The notes under the pieces are model-generated. The model searched no databases and was not told the origin of the DNA. It saw nothing but the letters and a program-made list of their open reading frames with translations. The translations under genes and the position numbers were made by a program. Shown here in pieces: positions 48,348 to 58,340 of a DNA stretch of 64,000 nucleotides. The DNA comes from a bacterium (GTDB lineage Bacteria; Bacillota; Bacilli; Lactobacillales; Streptococcaceae), in NCBI GenBank assembly GCA_905221125.1, contig CAJNBY010000002.1:124001-188000 (forward strand), given 5' to 3'. The number at the start of each line of letters is the position of its first letter. Within the stretch, counting starts at the first letter, position 1.

Positions 48348-49226
48348 ATGCAGATTCAAAAAAGTTTTAAGGGGCAGTCTCCCTATGGCAAGCTGTATCT
48401 AGTGGCAACGCCGATTGGAAATCTAGATGATATGACCTTTCGTGCCATCCAGACCTTGAAAGAAGTGGATTGGATTGCGGCTGAGGACACGCGCAATACT
48501 GGTCTTTTGCTCAAGCATTTTGACATTTCTACTAAGCAGATTAGTTTTCATGAGCACAATGCCAAGGAAAAAATTCCTGATTTGATTGGTTTCTTGAAGG
48601 CAGGACAAAGTATTGCTCAGGTATCCGATGCGGGTCTGCCTAGTATCTCGGACCCTGGTCATGATTTGGTTAAGGCAGCTATTGAGGAAGAAATTGCGGT
48701 TGTCACAGTTCCAGGAGCCTCTGCAGGTATTTCTGCCTTGATTGCCAGTGGTTTAGCACCGCAGCCACATATCTTTTACGGTTTCTTACCGAGAAAATCA
48801 GGCCAGCAAAAGCAATTTTTCGACTCGAAAAAAGACTATCCTGAAACTCAGATTTTCTATGAATCGCCTCATCGTGTGGCGGATACATTGGAAAATATGC
48901 TAGAAGTCTATGGTGACCGCTCGGTCGTCTTGGTCAGAGAATTGACCAAAATCTATGAAGAATACCAACGAGGAAAGATCTCTGAATTGCTAGAAAACAT
49001 TGCTGAAACGCCGCTCAAAGGTGAATGCCTTCTCATCGTTGAAGGTGCCAGCCAAGATGTGGAGGAGAAGGACGAAGAGGATTTGTTTTCAGAAATCCAA
49101 GCCCGTATTCAGCAAGGCATGAAGAAAAACCAAGCTATTAAGGAAGTTGCTAAGATTTACCAGTGGAATAAAAGCCAGCTCTATGCTGCCTACCATGACT
49201 GGGAAGAAAATCAAGAAAATGACTAA
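48348..49226 (+). CDS. rsmI: 16S rRNA (cytidine-2'-O)-methyltransferase
   Basis: The 292-residue tetrapyrrole-methylase-fold enzyme makes the 2'-O-methyl of C1402 in 16S rRNA. It has LYLVATPIGNLDD, AAEDTRNTG, VSDAGLPSISDPG and VPGASAGISALIASG, which are the RsmI blocks. It is the last gene of the tmk operon and is followed by a terminator. Confidence 0.96.
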   Translation: MQIQKSFKGQSPYGKLYLVATPIGNLDDMTFRAIQTLKEVDWIAAEDTRNTGLLLKHFDISTKQISFHEHNAKEKIPDLIGFLKAGQSIAQVSDAGLPSISDPGHDLVKAAIEEEIAVVTVPGASAGISALIASGLAPQPHIFYGFLPRKSGQQKQFFDSKKDYPETQIFYESPHRVADTLENMLEVYGDRSVVLVRELTKIYEEYQRGKISELLENIAETPLKGECLLIVEGASQDVEEKDEEDLFSEIQARIQQGMKKNQAIKEVAKIYQWNKSQLYAAYHDWEENQEND

Positions 49227-49228
49227 AC

Positions 49229-49258
49229 AGGGAAGTTTGCCTTCTTCCCTTTTTTTGT
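49229..49258 (+). terminator. rsmI terminator
   Basis: GGGAAG-TTTGCC-TTCTTCCC followed by TTTTTTT. Confidence 0.9.
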
Positions 49259-49360
49259 TATACTAGTAGAAGAAAAAAATAGAAAGATTTGTGGGTGTCA
49301 AACAGTCCAGTAGCTTGTTTTGATATGAACTTAGGTTCCACCCAAAGAGGTATTAGTGTC

Positions 49361-50695
49361 GTGTCTCAATCTTATATCAATGTTATCGGTGCTGGTTTGG
49401 CAGGTTCTGAAGCAGCCTACCAAATCGCAGAACGTGGTATTCCAGTTAAACTCTATGAAATGCGTGGTGTCAAGTCAACACCTCAGCACAAAACAGACAA
49501 TTTTGCCGAGTTAGTTTGTTCCAATTCCTTACGTGGGGATGCTTTGACAAATGCTGTTGGGCTTCTCAAGGAAGAAATGCGTCGCTTGGGTTCTGTCATT
49601 TTGGAATCAGCAGAAGCTACACGTGTACCCGCAGGCGGTGCCCTTGCGGTGGACCGTGATGATTTCTCCCAAATGGTAACCGAAAAAGTTGCCAACCATC
49701 CCTTGATTGAAGTGGTTCGTGATGAAATTACAGAATTACCGACTGATGTAATCACAGTGGTGGCTACTGGTCCTTTGACTAGCGATGCCTTGGCTGAGAA
49801 GATTCATGCCCTTAATGATGGCGATGGTTTCTATTTCTACGATGCGGCAGCACCTATTATCGATGTCAATACTATTGATATGAGCAAGGTCTATCTTAAG
49901 TCTCGTTATGACAAGGGAGAGGCGGCCTATCTCAATGCCCCTATGACTAAACAAGAGTTTATGGATTTTCATGAAGCCTTGGTCAATGCGGAAGAAGCAC
50001 CGCTCAATTCTTTTGAAAAAGAAAAGTACTTTGAAGGTTGTATGCCTATTGAAGTCATGGCCAAACGTGGTATTAAAACCATGCTTTATGGTCCCATGAA
50101 ACCAGTCGGTCTGGAGTATCCAGACGACTACACAGGACCTCGTGATGGCGAATTCAAAACACCTTACGCGGTTGTTCAACTTCGTCAGGACAATGCGGCT
50201 GGTAGTCTCTACAATATCGTCGGTTTCCAGACCCACCTCAAATGGGGAGAACAAAAGCGTGTTTTCCAAATGATTCCAGGTCTTGAAAATGCTGAGTTTG
50301 TTCGTTATGGTGTCATGCACCGCAATTCTTACATGGATTCACCAAATCTTCTTGAGCAGACTTACCGTTCTAAGAAACAACCAAATCTCTTCTTTGCTGG
50401 TCAGATGACGGGTGTAGAAGGCTATGTTGAGTCAGCAGCATCAGGCTTAGTTGCGGGGATTAACGCGGCTCGTCTCTTCAAGGGTGAAAGTGAAGCTATC
50501 TTCCCAGAGACAACAGCAATTGGAAGTCTGGCTCATTACATCACCCATGCAGACAGCAAACATTTCCAACCTATGAATGTCAATTTTGGGATCATCAAGG
50601 AGTTAGAAGGCGAACGTATCCGTGATAAGAAGGCTCGTTATGAAAAAATTGCAGAGCGTGCCCTTAACGATTTAGAGGAATTTTTAACGGTCTAA
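49361..50695 (+). CDS. trmFO: Methylenetetrahydrofolate-tRNA-(uracil-5-)-methyltransferase TrmFO
   Basis: The 444-residue FAD-dependent enzyme methylates U54 of tRNAs with a folate carbon. It has the N-terminal FAD motif [16 protein letters not shown] and the Gid family blocks [13 protein letters not shown] and [22 protein letters not shown] 49361 is chosen because homologues begin [12 protein letters not shown]; it lies 10 nt after AAAGAGG. The ATG-initiated extension from 49289 has no homology I recognise and is rejected. The leader is thus about 90 nt from the TTATACT promoter. Confidence 0.96.
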   Translation: MSQSYINVIGAGLAGSEAAYQIAERGIPVKLYEMRGVKSTPQHKTDNFAELVCSNSLRGDALTNAVGLLKEEMRRLGSVILESAEATRVPAGGALAVDRDDFSQMVTEKVANHPLIEVVRDEITELPTDVITVVATGPLTSDALAEKIHALNDGDGFYFYDAAAPIIDVNTIDMSKVYLKSRYDKGEAAYLNAPMTKQEFMDFHEALVNAEEAPLNSFEKEKYFEGCMPIEVMAKRGIKTMLYGPMKPVGLEYPDDYTGPRDGEFKTPYAVVQLRQDNAAGSLYNIVGFQTHLKWGEQKRVFQMIPGLENAEFVRYGVMHRNSYMDSPNLLEQTYRSKKQPNLFFAGQMTGVEGYVESAASGLVAGINAARLFKGESEAIFPETTAIGSLAHYITHADSKHFQPMNVNFGIIKELEGERIRDKKARYEKIAERALNDLEEFLTV

Positions 50696-50778
50696 TTTTT
50701 TTGAAAGAATTGCTCATGATACTATAAAAATCTTAGAAATTGTGATAAAATAGGTAGGATAAAAGAAGGAGAGTGAAA

Positions 50779-51516
50779 ATGGCGAATCCCAAGTATAAAC
50801 GTATTTTAATCAAGTTATCAGGTGAAGCCCTTGCCGGTGAACGTGGCGTAGGGATTGATATCCAAACAGTTCAAACAATCGCAAAAGAGATTCAAGAAGT
50901 TCATAGCTTAGGTATCGAAATTGCCCTTGTTATTGGTGGAGGAAATCTCTGGCGTGGAGAACCTGCAGCAGAAGCAGGAATGGACCGCGTTCAGGCAGAT
51001 TACACAGGAATGCTTGGGACTGTTATGAATGCTCTTGTGATGGCAGATTCATTGCAACAAGTTGGGGTTGATACGCGTGTACAAACAGCCATTGCCATGC
51101 AACAAGTGGCAGAGCCTTACGTACGTGGACGTGCCCTTCGTCACCTTGAAAAAGGCCGTATCGTTATCTTTGGTGCCGGAATTGGTTCACCTTACTTCTC
51201 AACAGATACAACAGCGGCCCTTCGTGCAGCTGAAATCGAAGCAGATGCCATTCTTATGGCTAAAAATGGTGTCGACGGTGTTTACAATGCCGATCCTAAG
51301 AAAGACAAGACAGCCGTTAAGTTTGAAGAATTGACTCACCGTGACGTTATCAACAAAGGTCTTCGTATCATGGACTCAACAGCTTCAACCCTCTCAATGG
51401 ACAACGACATTGACCTGGTTGTCTTCAATATGAATCAACCAGGCAACATCAAACGTGTCGTATTTGGTGAAAATATCGGAACAACAGTTTCAAATAATAT
51501 CGAAGAAAAGGAATAA
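50779..51516 (+). CDS. pyrH: UMP kinase
   Basis: The 245-residue amino-acid-kinase-fold enzyme makes UDP from UMP. It has [43 protein letters not shown] and [19 protein letters not shown] 50779 follows AAGGAGAG; a GTG 6 nt earlier overlaps the ribosome binding site. An extended -10 TGATAAAAT (50743-50751) is upstream. It pairs with frr, 8 nt downstream, as in most bacteria. Confidence 0.97.
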   Translation: MANPKYKRILIKLSGEALAGERGVGIDIQTVQTIAKEIQEVHSLGIEIALVIGGGNLWRGEPAAEAGMDRVQADYTGMLGTVMNALVMADSLQQVGVDTRVQTAIAMQQVAEPYVRGRALRHLEKGRIVIFGAGIGSPYFSTDTTAALRAAEIEADAILMAKNGVDGVYNADPKKDKTAVKFEELTHRDVINKGLRIMDSTASTLSMDNDIDLVVFNMNQPGNIKRVVFGENIGTTVSNNIEEKE

Positions 51517-51524
51517 GAAAGATT

Positions 51525-52082
51525 ATGGCTAACGCAATTATTGAAAAAGCTAAAGAGAGAATGACCCAGTCTCATCAATCACTTGCTCGTGAATTTGGTG
51601 GTATCCGTGCTGGCCGTGCCAATGCAAGCTTGCTTGACCGTGTACATGTAGAATACTATGGAGTAGAAACTCCTCTTAACCAAATCGCTTCAATTACGAT
51701 TCCAGAAGCGCGTGTTTTGTTGGTAACACCATTTGACAAATCTTCATTGAAAGATATCGAACGTGCCTTGAACGCTTCTGATCTTGGTATTACACCAGCT
51801 AATGATGGTTCTGTGATTCGCTTGGTTATCCCTGCTCTTACAGAAGAAACTCGTCGTGACCTTGCTAAAGAAGTGAAGAAGGTCGGTGAAAATGCTAAAG
51901 TGGCTGTGCGCAATATCCGTCGTGATGCTATGGATGAAGCCAAGAAACAAGAAAAAGCAAAAGAAATTACTGAAGACGAATTGAAGACTCTTGAAAAAGA
52001 TATTCAAAAAGTAACAGACGATGCTGTCAAACACATCGACGACATGACTGCCAACAAAGAAAAAGAACTCTTGGAAGTCTAA
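51525..52082 (+). CDS. frr: Ribosome recycling factor
   Basis: The 185-residue L-shaped protein splits post-termination ribosomes together with EF-G. Family signatures [16 protein letters not shown] and [17 protein letters not shown] are present. It lies 8 nt after pyrH with AAGAAAG as ribosome binding site. Confidence 0.98.
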   Translation: MANAIIEKAKERMTQSHQSLAREFGGIRAGRANASLLDRVHVEYYGVETPLNQIASITIPEARVLLVTPFDKSSLKDIERALNASDLGITPANDGSVIRLVIPALTEETRRDLAKEVKKVGENAKVAVRNIRRDAMDEAKKQEKAKEITEDELKTLEKDIQKVTDDAVKHIDDMTANKEKELLEV

Positions 52083-52088
52083 AAATAA

Positions 52089-52128
52089 ACAGAAAAACTC
52101 AGTTGGCATTGCTGGCTGAGTTTTATTC
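52089..52128 (+). terminator. Hairpin after frr
   Basis: AAAACTCAG...CTGAGTTTT stem with a 13-nt loop and short T-run; it probably allows partial readthrough into cvfB, which begins 14 nt later. Confidence 0.6.
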
Positions 52129-52141
52129 GAAAGAAGGAAAT

Positions 52142-52996
52142 ATGAATACAAATCTTGCAAGTTTTATCGTTGGACTCATCATCGATGAAAATGACCGTTT
52201 TTACTTTGTGCAAAAGGATGGCCAAACCTATGCCCTTGCCAAGGAAGAAGGTCAGCATACAGTAGGGGATACGGTTAAAGGTTTCGCCTATACAGATATG
52301 AAGCAAAAACTCCGCTTGACGACTCTAGAAGTGACTGCTACTCAGGACCAATTTGGTTGGGGACGTGTCACAGAAGTTCGTAAGGACTTGGGTGTTTTTG
52401 TGGATACAGGACTTCCTGACAAGGAAATCGTTGTGTCACTCGATATTCTTCCTGAGCTCAAGGAACTCTGGCCTAAGAAGGGCGACCAACTTTACATCCG
52501 TCTTGAAGTGGACAAGAAAGACCGTATCTGGGGCCTCTTGGCTTATCAAGAAGACTTCCAACGTCTGGCTCGTCCTGCCTACAACAACATGCAGAACCAA
52601 AACTGGCCAGCCATTGTTTACCGCCTCAAGCTGTCAGGGACCTTTGTCTATCTGCCAGAAAATAACATGCTTGGCTTTATCCATCCTAGCGAGCGTTACG
52701 CAGAGCCACGTTTGGGACAAGTTCTAGATGCGCGTGTCATTGGTTTCCGTGAAGTGGACCGTACCTTGAACCTCTCCCTCAAACCACGTTCCTTTGAAAT
52801 GTTGGAAAACGATGCTCAGATGATTTTGACCTACTTGGAAAGCAATGGCGGTTTCATGACCTTAAATGATAAGTCATCTCCTGATGATATCAAGGCAACC
52901 TTTGGCATTTCTAAAGGTCAGTTCAAGAAAGCACTCGGTGGCTTGATGAAGGCTGGTAAAATCAAGCAAGACCAGTTTGGGACAGAGTTGATTTAG
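52142..52996 (+). CDS. cvfB: S1-domain RNA-binding protein CvfB
   Basis: The 284-residue protein has three S1-like domains and a C-terminal winged helix (DIKATFGISKGQFKKALGGLMKAGKI), the CvfB/YitL architecture. In Staphylococcus and Streptococcus CvfB affects virulence gene mRNA stability. ATG 52142 behind AAGAAGGAA is chosen; an in-frame start at 52103 lies in the hairpin. Confidence 0.92.
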   Translation: MNTNLASFIVGLIIDENDRFYFVQKDGQTYALAKEEGQHTVGDTVKGFAYTDMKQKLRLTTLEVTATQDQFGWGRVTEVRKDLGVFVDTGLPDKEIVVSLDILPELKELWPKKGDQLYIRLEVDKKDRIWGLLAYQEDFQRLARPAYNNMQNQNWPAIVYRLKLSGTFVYLPENNMLGFIHPSERYAEPRLGQVLDARVIGFREVDRTLNLSLKPRSFEMLENDAQMILTYLESNGGFMTLNDKSSPDDIKATFGISKGQFKKALGGLMKAGKIKQDQFGTELI

Positions 52997-53004
52997 GGTA
53001 GCTT

Positions 53005-53220
53005 ATGAGAAAATCATTTTACACTTGGCTCATGACTGAGCGCAATCCTAAAAGTAACAGTCCTAAAGCCATCTTGGCAGATCTAGCATTTGAAGAATCA
53101 GCCTTCCCAAAACATACGGATGATTTTGATGAGGTCAGTCGATTTTTGGAGGAGCATGCTAGTTTCTCTTTTAACCTAGGAGACTTTGACGCTATCTGGC
53201 AAGAATACTTAGAACACTAG
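53005..53220 (+). CDS. YozE family protein (SAM-like fold, UPF0346)
   Basis: The 71-residue protein has the family start [19 protein letters not shown] and the tail [11 protein letters not shown]. The structure of B. subtilis YozE shows a SAM-like helical fold; its function is unknown, possibly nucleic acid binding. It starts 8 nt after cvfB. Confidence 0.9.
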   Translation: MRKSFYTWLMTERNPKSNSPKAILADLAFEESAFPKHTDDFDEVSRFLEEHASFSFNLGDFDAIWQEYLEH

Positions 53221-53263
53221 ACTTTATTCATTGGGTTTGGGCTAGTAATTTATCCATCCCTTT

Positions 53264-53271
53264 GCTATAAT
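53264..53271 (+). promoter_or_regulatory. phoH promoter (extended -10)
   Basis: TGCTATAAT (53263-53271 with its T) lies 35 nt before the TTG start of phoH. Confidence 0.6.
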
Positions 53272-53305
53272 AAAAAGAAATAAACGGATTAGAGAGGTTC
53301 TTTAT

Positions 53306-54310
53306 TTGAAGGAACATTCAATTGACATTCAACTGAGTCATCCCGATGACCTGTTTCATCTTTTTGGTTCCAATGAACGCCATCTTCGTTTGATGGAAGA
53401 AGAGCTTGATGTGGTGATTCATGCCCGTACAGAGATTGTCCAGGTTTTGGGAGAAGAGACTGCCTGTGAGGAAGCCCGTCAGGTTATTCAGGCTTTGATG
53501 GTCTTGGTAAATCGTGGGATGACCGTTGGCACGCCAGATGTGGTGACTGCAATTAGCATGGTCAAAAACGATGAAATTGATAAGTTTGTCGCCCTTTACG
53601 AAGAAGAAATTATCAAGGATAATACTGGAAAGCCGATCCGTGTCAAAACTTTAGGTCAAAAACTTTATGTGGATAGTGTTAAGCAACACGATGTGACCTT
53701 TGGAATCGGACCTGCAGGGACAGGGAAGACCTTTCTTGCAGTGACCTTGGCAGTGACAGCTCTTAAACGTGGGCAGGTCAAGCGGATTATCCTGACTCGT
53801 CCAGCAGTCGAAGCAGGAGAAAGTCTAGGATTTCTTCCGGGTGATTTAAAGGAAAAGGTGGATCCTTACCTTCGACCTGTTTATGATGCCTTGTATCAGA
53901 TTCTTGGGAAAGATCAAACAACTCGTCTCATGGAGCGTGAAATTATCGAAATTGCGCCCCTTGCCTACATGCGTGGACGGACCTTGGATGATGCCTTTGT
54001 CATTCTCGATGAGGCGCAAAATACGACCATCATGCAGATGAAGATGTTCTTGACGCGTTTAGGTTTTAATTCTAAGATGATTGTCAATGGAGATATCAGT
54101 CAGATTGACCTTCCGCGTAACGTCAAGTCCGGTTTGATTGATGCCCAAGAAAAGCTCAAGAACATTCACCAAATCGACTTTGTTCATTTTTCAGCTAAGG
54201 ATGTGGTTCGTCATCCAGTTGTTGCTCAGATTATCCGAGCTTATGAACCAGCACCTGTCAAGAATGAAGAGAGTGAAGAATTAGAGTCTCAACCTCTGTT
54301 TGAAGGATAG
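53306..54310 (+). CDS. PhoH family ATPase (PhoL type)
   Basis: The 334-residue protein has Walker A GPAGTGKT, TRPAVEAGESLGFLPGD, Walker B FVILDEAQNTT and VNGDISQIDLP. These are the RNA-helicase-like PhoH family; PhoH in many bacteria neighbours ybeY and acts in rRNA or small RNA processing. The start is TTG 53306, behind AGAGAGG; no ATG fits the family start. ybeY is not adjacent here. Confidence 0.93.
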   Translation: MKEHSIDIQLSHPDDLFHLFGSNERHLRLMEEELDVVIHARTEIVQVLGEETACEEARQVIQALMVLVNRGMTVGTPDVVTAISMVKNDEIDKFVALYEEEIIKDNTGKPIRVKTLGQKLYVDSVKQHDVTFGIGPAGTGKTFLAVTLAVTALKRGQVKRIILTRPAVEAGESLGFLPGDLKEKVDPYLRPVYDALYQILGKDQTTRLMEREIIEIAPLAYMRGRTLDDAFVILDEAQNTTIMQMKMFLTRLGFNSKMIVNGDISQIDLPRNVKSGLIDAQEKLKNIHQIDFVHFSAKDVVRHPVVAQIIRAYEPAPVKNEESEELESQPLFEG

Positions 54311-54421
54311 TTCTTTTGTACTTAAAGTTATCTCAATACTAAGTTAAGTTTAAATTTGCTCTTTAAATATTTCATTCAATATCCTTATATTAGTTAGAAA
54401 CTTTTCAAGTGGAGGAAACGT

Positions 54422-54991
54422 ATGGAATCAATCTTTTTAAAACTATCCCAGTATCCAATAATGGAGACAGAGCGTTTATTGCTTAGACCTGTAACTTTGG
54501 ATGATGCGGAAGAAATGTTTGACTATGCCTCGGACAGAGAAAATACGCGCTACACTTTTCCAACCAATCAAAGCTTGGAAGAAACCAAGAATAACATTGC
54601 TCAGTTCTACTTGGCCAATCCCTTGGGACGGTGGGGGATCGAATTAAAAGATAGCGGCCAGTTTATAGGAACTATTGACTTACACAAGATTGATTCTGTT
54701 CTTAAGAAGGCAGCTATTGGTTACATTATCAATAAAAAATATTGGAATCAAGGTTTGACGACAGAAGCCAATCGTGCCGTGATTGAGCTGGCTTTTGAGA
54801 AGATTGGAATGAACAAGTTGACTGCCCTTCACGACAAAGACAATCCCGCATCAGGCAAGGTCATGGAGAAATCAGGTATGCGTTTTTCCCATGCAGAACC
54901 ATATGCTTGTATGGACCAGCATGAAAATGGAAGAATCGTTACAAGAGTTCATTATGTCTTGACCAAGGAAGACTATTTTGCAAATAAATAA
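54422..54991 (+). CDS. GNAT family N-acetyltransferase, RimJ/RimL type
   Basis: The 189-residue protein starts with METERLLLRPVTLDDAEEMFDY, the RimJ/RimL-like acetyltransferase pattern, and has the acetyl-CoA loop in AAIGYIINKKYWNQGLTTEANRA. The substrate (ribosomal protein or small amine) cannot be read. Strong ribosome binding site TGGAGG. It is separated from comEA by a terminator. Confidence 0.85.
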   Translation: MESIFLKLSQYPIMETERLLLRPVTLDDAEEMFDYASDRENTRYTFPTNQSLEETKNNIAQFYLANPLGRWGIELKDSGQFIGTIDLHKIDSVLKKAAIGYIINKKYWNQGLTTEANRAVIELAFEKIGMNKLTALHDKDNPASGKVMEKSGMRFSHAEPYACMDQHENGRIVTRVHYVLTKEDYFANK

Positions 54992-54992
54992 G

Positions 54993-55022
54993 CAGTTGAA
55001 AAGAAATTTTCGACTGTTTTTT
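54993..55022 (+). terminator. Terminator of the GNAT gene
   Basis: CAGTTGAAAA-GAAA-TTTTCGACTG with one G-U pair, followed by TTTTTT. Confidence 0.9.
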
Positions 55023-55030
55023 CTTCCTCT

Positions 55031-55038
55031 TACGAATA
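55031..55038 (+). promoter_or_regulatory. ComX (SigX) box of the comEA-comEC operon
   Basis: TACGAATA is an exact match to the competence sigma factor -10 (cin-box) consensus. It is 19 nt before ATG 55058, after a T-rich stretch. Late competence control by ComX is therefore expected. Confidence 0.93.
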
Positions 55039-55057
55039 ATCTAAGAGAGGAGAAAAT

Positions 55058-55708
55058 ATGGAAGTAATTATCGAAAAAATTAAAGAGTATAAAATTATCG
55101 TCATCTGTACTGGTCTGGGCTTGCTTGTTGGCGGATTTTTTCTGCTAAAACCAGCTCCACAAACATCTGTCAAAGAAACGAATTTACAGGCAGAAGTTGC
55201 AACTGTTTCCAAGGATTCATCGACCGAAAAGGAAGTGACCAAGGAAGAGAAGGACGAATCCCTTGAACGAGATTTAATCACAGTAGATGTGAAGGGTGCT
55301 GTCAAATCGCCAGGGATTTATGATTTGCCAGTAGGTAGTCGAGTCAATGATGCAGTACAGAAAGCAGGTGGATTGACAGAAGAAGCGGACAGCAAGTTGC
55401 TCAATCTAGCTCAGAAAGTTAGTGATGAGGCTCTGGTTTACGTTCCAACTAAGGGAGAAGAAGCAGCAAGTCAGCAGATTGGTTCTGGGACAGCTTCTTC
55501 AACGAGCAAGGAAAAGAAAATCAATCTCAATAAGGCCAGTCTGGAAGAACTCAAGCAGGTCAAGGGTCTGGGAGGAAAACGTGCTCAGGATATTATCGAC
55601 CATCGTGAATCAAATGGAAAGTTCAAGTCGGTTGATGAACTCAAGAAGGTTTCTGGCATTGGTGCTAAAACGATAGAAAAGCTAAAAGACTATGTTACAG
55701 TGGATTAA
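55058..55708 (+). CDS. comEA: Competence DNA receptor ComEA
   Basis: The 216-residue membrane-anchored receptor binds incoming double-stranded DNA. A transmembrane segment near residues 11-31 is followed by a charged linker, a SLBB domain (about 70-125; VDVKGAVKSPGIYDLP) and a C-terminal double helix-hairpin-helix (INLNKASLEELKQVKGLG, 155-216). It is behind an exact ComX box and overlaps comEC by 17 nt. Confidence 0.96.
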   Translation: MEVIIEKIKEYKIIVICTGLGLLVGGFFLLKPAPQTSVKETNLQAEVATVSKDSSTEKEVTKEEKDESLERDLITVDVKGAVKSPGIYDLPVGSRVNDAVQKAGGLTEEADSKLLNLAQKVSDEALVYVPTKGEEAASQQIGSGTASSTSKEKKINLNKASLEELKQVKGLGGKRAQDIIDHRESNGKFKSVDELKKVSGIGAKTIEKLKDYVTVD

Positions 55709-57932
55709 GACTTTCCCTATTCCCCTAATCTATCTGAGTTTTCTATTGCTCTGGCTTTATTACGCCATTTTCTCAGCATCATATATCGCACTGTTAGGCT
55801 TCGTTTTTCTGCTAGTCTGTCTTTTTATCCAATTTCCGTGGAAGTCTGTTAGAAAAGTTCTAGTGATTTGTGGAATCTTTGGTTTCTGGTTTGTTTTTCA
55901 AACTTGGCAACAGAGCCAAGCGAGTCAAAACCTAGCAGATTTTGTTGAAAGGGTACGGATTTTGCCCGACACTATTAAGGTCAATGGTGACAGTCTATCC
56001 TTTCGTGGCAAGGATGATGGACGCATTTTTCAAGTCTATTATAAATTCCAATCCGAGGAGGAGAAAGAAACCTTTCAAGCCTTAACAGACCTTCATGAGA
56101 TAGGACTAGAAGGAAAATTTTCAGAACCAGAAGGGCAGAGGAATTTTGGTGGTTTTGACTACAAAGCTTATCTGAAAACTCAAGGGATTTACCAGACTCT
56201 CAATATCAAAAAAATCCAGTCACTTCAAAAGGTTGGCAGTTGGGATATAGGAGAAAATCTATCCAGTTTACGTCGAAAGGCTGTAGTTTGGATTAAGACA
56301 CACTTTCCAGACCCTATGCGTAACTACATGACGGGGCTCTTGCTAGGACATCTGGACACCGACTTTGAGGAGATGAATGAGCTTTATTCCAGTCTAGGAA
56401 TTATCCACCTATTTGCCTTGTCGGGCATGCAGGTAGGATTTTTCATGGATGGCTTTAAGAAACTTCTCTTGCGATTAGGCTTGACCCAAGAAAAGTTGAA
56501 ATGGCTGACTTATCCCTTTTCCCTGATCTATGCAGGGCTAACAGGATTTTCATCATCGGTTATTCGCAGTCTCTTGCAGAAGCTACTGGCTCAACATGGT
56601 GTTAAGGGCTTGGATAATTTTGCCTTGACGGTTCTTGTCCTCTTTATTATCATGCCAAACTTTTTCTTGACAGCAGGAGGAGTCTTGTCCTGCGCCTATG
56701 CTTTTATCTTGACCATGACCAGCAAAGAAGGAGAGGGCCTCAAGGCTGTTGCTAGAGAAAGTCTAGTCATTTCTTTGGGTATATTACCCATTTTATCCTT
56801 CTATTTTGCAGAATTTCAGCCTTGGTCTATCCTTTTGACCTTTGTCTTTTCCTTTCTGTTTGATCTGGTCTTCTTACCGCTCTTGTCTATCTTATTTGCC
56901 CTTTCCTTTCTCTATCCAGTTATTCAGCTGAACTTTATCTTTGAGTGGTTGGAGGGGATGATTCGCTTGGTATCGCAGGTGACAAGTAGGCCTCTGGTCT
57001 TTGGACAACCTAATGAATGGCTGTTGATGCTACTGCTAATTTCCTTGGCTTTGGTCTATGATTTGAGGAAAAACATTAAGAGGCTAACAGTATTGAGCTT
57101 ATTGATTGCAGGTCTCTTTTTCTTGACCAAGCATCCGTTGGAAAATGAAATCACCATGCTGGATGTGGGGCAAGGCGAAAGTATTTTCCTACGGGATGTA
57201 ACTGGTAAGACCATTCTCATAGATGTAGGTGGCAAGGCAGAATCTGGTAAGAAAATCGAAAAATGGCAAGAAAAGGCGACGACCAGCAATGCCCAGAGAA
57301 CATTGATACCCTATCTCAAAAGTAGGGGAGTAGCCAAGATTGACCAGCTAATTTTGACAAATACTGACAAGGAGCATGTTGGAGATTTGTTGGAGGTGAC
57401 CAATGCTTTCCATGTAGGCGAAATTTTAGTGTCAAAAGGCAGTATGAAACAGAAGGAATTTGTGGCAGAACTACAGGCTACTCAAACCAAGGTGCGTAGT
57501 GTGACAGCAGGAGACAACTTGCCAATTTTTGGAAGTCAGTTAGAAGTCCTATCTCCAAGGAAAATTGGAGATGGAGCTCATGAAGATTCCCTAGTTCTGT
57601 ATGGAAAACTTTTGGATAAGCACTTTCTCTTCACTGGAAACTTGGATGAGAAAGGAGAGAAGGACGTGCTGAAGCATTATCCTGACCTAGAGGTGGATGT
57701 TTTGAAAGCTGGCCAGCATGGTTCTAAAAATTCATCAAGTTCAGCCTTTCTAGAAAAACTCCAACCAGAGCTTACTCTTATCTCAGTTGGAAAGAACAAT
57801 CGAACGAAACTCCCCCATCAGGAAACCTTGACCCGACTGGAAGGTATCAATAGTAAAGTTTATCGAACTGACCAGCATGGAGCTATACGCTTTAAAGGGT
57901 GGAATAGTTGGAAGATCGAAAGCGTTCGTTAG
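55692..57932 (+). CDS. comEC: DNA-uptake channel ComEC
   Basis: The 746-residue membrane protein passes single-stranded DNA into the cell. N-terminal membrane segments (about 1-70), a DUF4131/OB region (about 85-180), the multi-spanning Competence domain with LFALSGMQVGFF (about 215-480), and a C-terminal metallo-beta-lactamase-like domain (about 490-746; EITMLDVGQGESIFL) are visible. The metal motif that normally reads SHxDxDH is TNTDKEH, so the first histidine is Asn; nuclease activity in this domain is doubtful, in line with a separate EndA nuclease in pneumococci. Start overlaps comEA. Confidence 0.96.
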   Translation: MLQWIKTFPIPLIYLSFLLLWLYYAIFSASYIALLGFVFLLVCLFIQFPWKSVRKVLVICGIFGFWFVFQTWQQSQASQNLADFVERVRILPDTIKVNGDSLSFRGKDDGRIFQVYYKFQSEEEKETFQALTDLHEIGLEGKFSEPEGQRNFGGFDYKAYLKTQGIYQTLNIKKIQSLQKVGSWDIGENLSSLRRKAVVWIKTHFPDPMRNYMTGLLLGHLDTDFEEMNELYSSLGIIHLFALSGMQVGFFMDGFKKLLLRLGLTQEKLKWLTYPFSLIYAGLTGFSSSVIRSLLQKLLAQHGVKGLDNFALTVLVLFIIMPNFFLTAGGVLSCAYAFILTMTSKEGEGLKAVARESLVISLGILPILSFYFAEFQPWSILLTFVFSFLFDLVFLPLLSILFALSFLYPVIQLNFIFEWLEGMIRLVSQVTSRPLVFGQPNEWLLMLLLISLALVYDLRKNIKRLTVLSLLIAGLFFLTKHPLENEITMLDVGQGESIFLRDVTGKTILIDVGGKAESGKKIEKWQEKATTSNAQRTLIPYLKSRGVAKIDQLILTNTDKEHVGDLLEVTNAFHVGEILVSKGSMKQKEFVAELQATQTKVRSVTAGDNLPIFGSQLEVLSPRKIGDGAHEDSLVLYGKLLDKHFLFTGNLDEKGEKDVLKHYPDLEVDVLKAGQHGSKNSSSSAFLEKLQPELTLISVGKNNRTKLPHQETLTRLEGINSKVYRTDQHGAIRFKGWNSWKIESVR

Positions 57933-58024
57933 GAAGAACAAATGTTGAAAAGGTGTTAGATTTCTATTCCCACTTAATTATTACTTCATGTAATCAAAAA
58001 TAAGAATGAAAATCTTTTAATAAT

Positions 58025-58071
58025 GAAACGCATAATATCAAGTTTTTAGATAACTGATACTATGCGTTTTT
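58025..58071 (+). terminator. comEC terminator
   Basis: AAACGCATA and TATGCGTTT pair, with an inner ATATCA/TGATAC stem, followed by TTACTGATTTT. Confidence 0.75.
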
Positions 58072-58316
58072 ACTGATTTTAAAGAATTTTTGTCTAGCCT
58101 TGAAAAAATTTTTTAATATGAATTTGATGGTTATCATTGTAGATGATACTTTTCTATAACAAAATAGACTCAATAGAAATCAAGGGATAAAATATAAAAA
58201 TTAACAAGTTGAATATTATAGTTTTTTGGAATTTGAAAATGTTATAAAAATGTAATTTTTCAGACAATGGATGTTTATTTGCATTAAATGTAATAATTAT
58301 AAAACGAAAGCAGTAA

Positions 58317-58340
58317 ATATCCGTATATATATACGGATAT
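58317..58340. promoter_or_regulatory. 24-bp perfect palindrome upstream of the surface-protein gene
   Basis: Half-site ATATCCGTATAT is repeated in perfect inverted form with no spacer, about 100 bp upstream of the gene. It looks like an operator for a dimeric regulator; the regulator is unknown. Confidence 0.55.

Noticed and set aside
49736..50320. 194-residue minus-strand frame inside trmFO
   Set aside because: It is antisense to a conserved gene, with no ribosome binding site or recognised motif.
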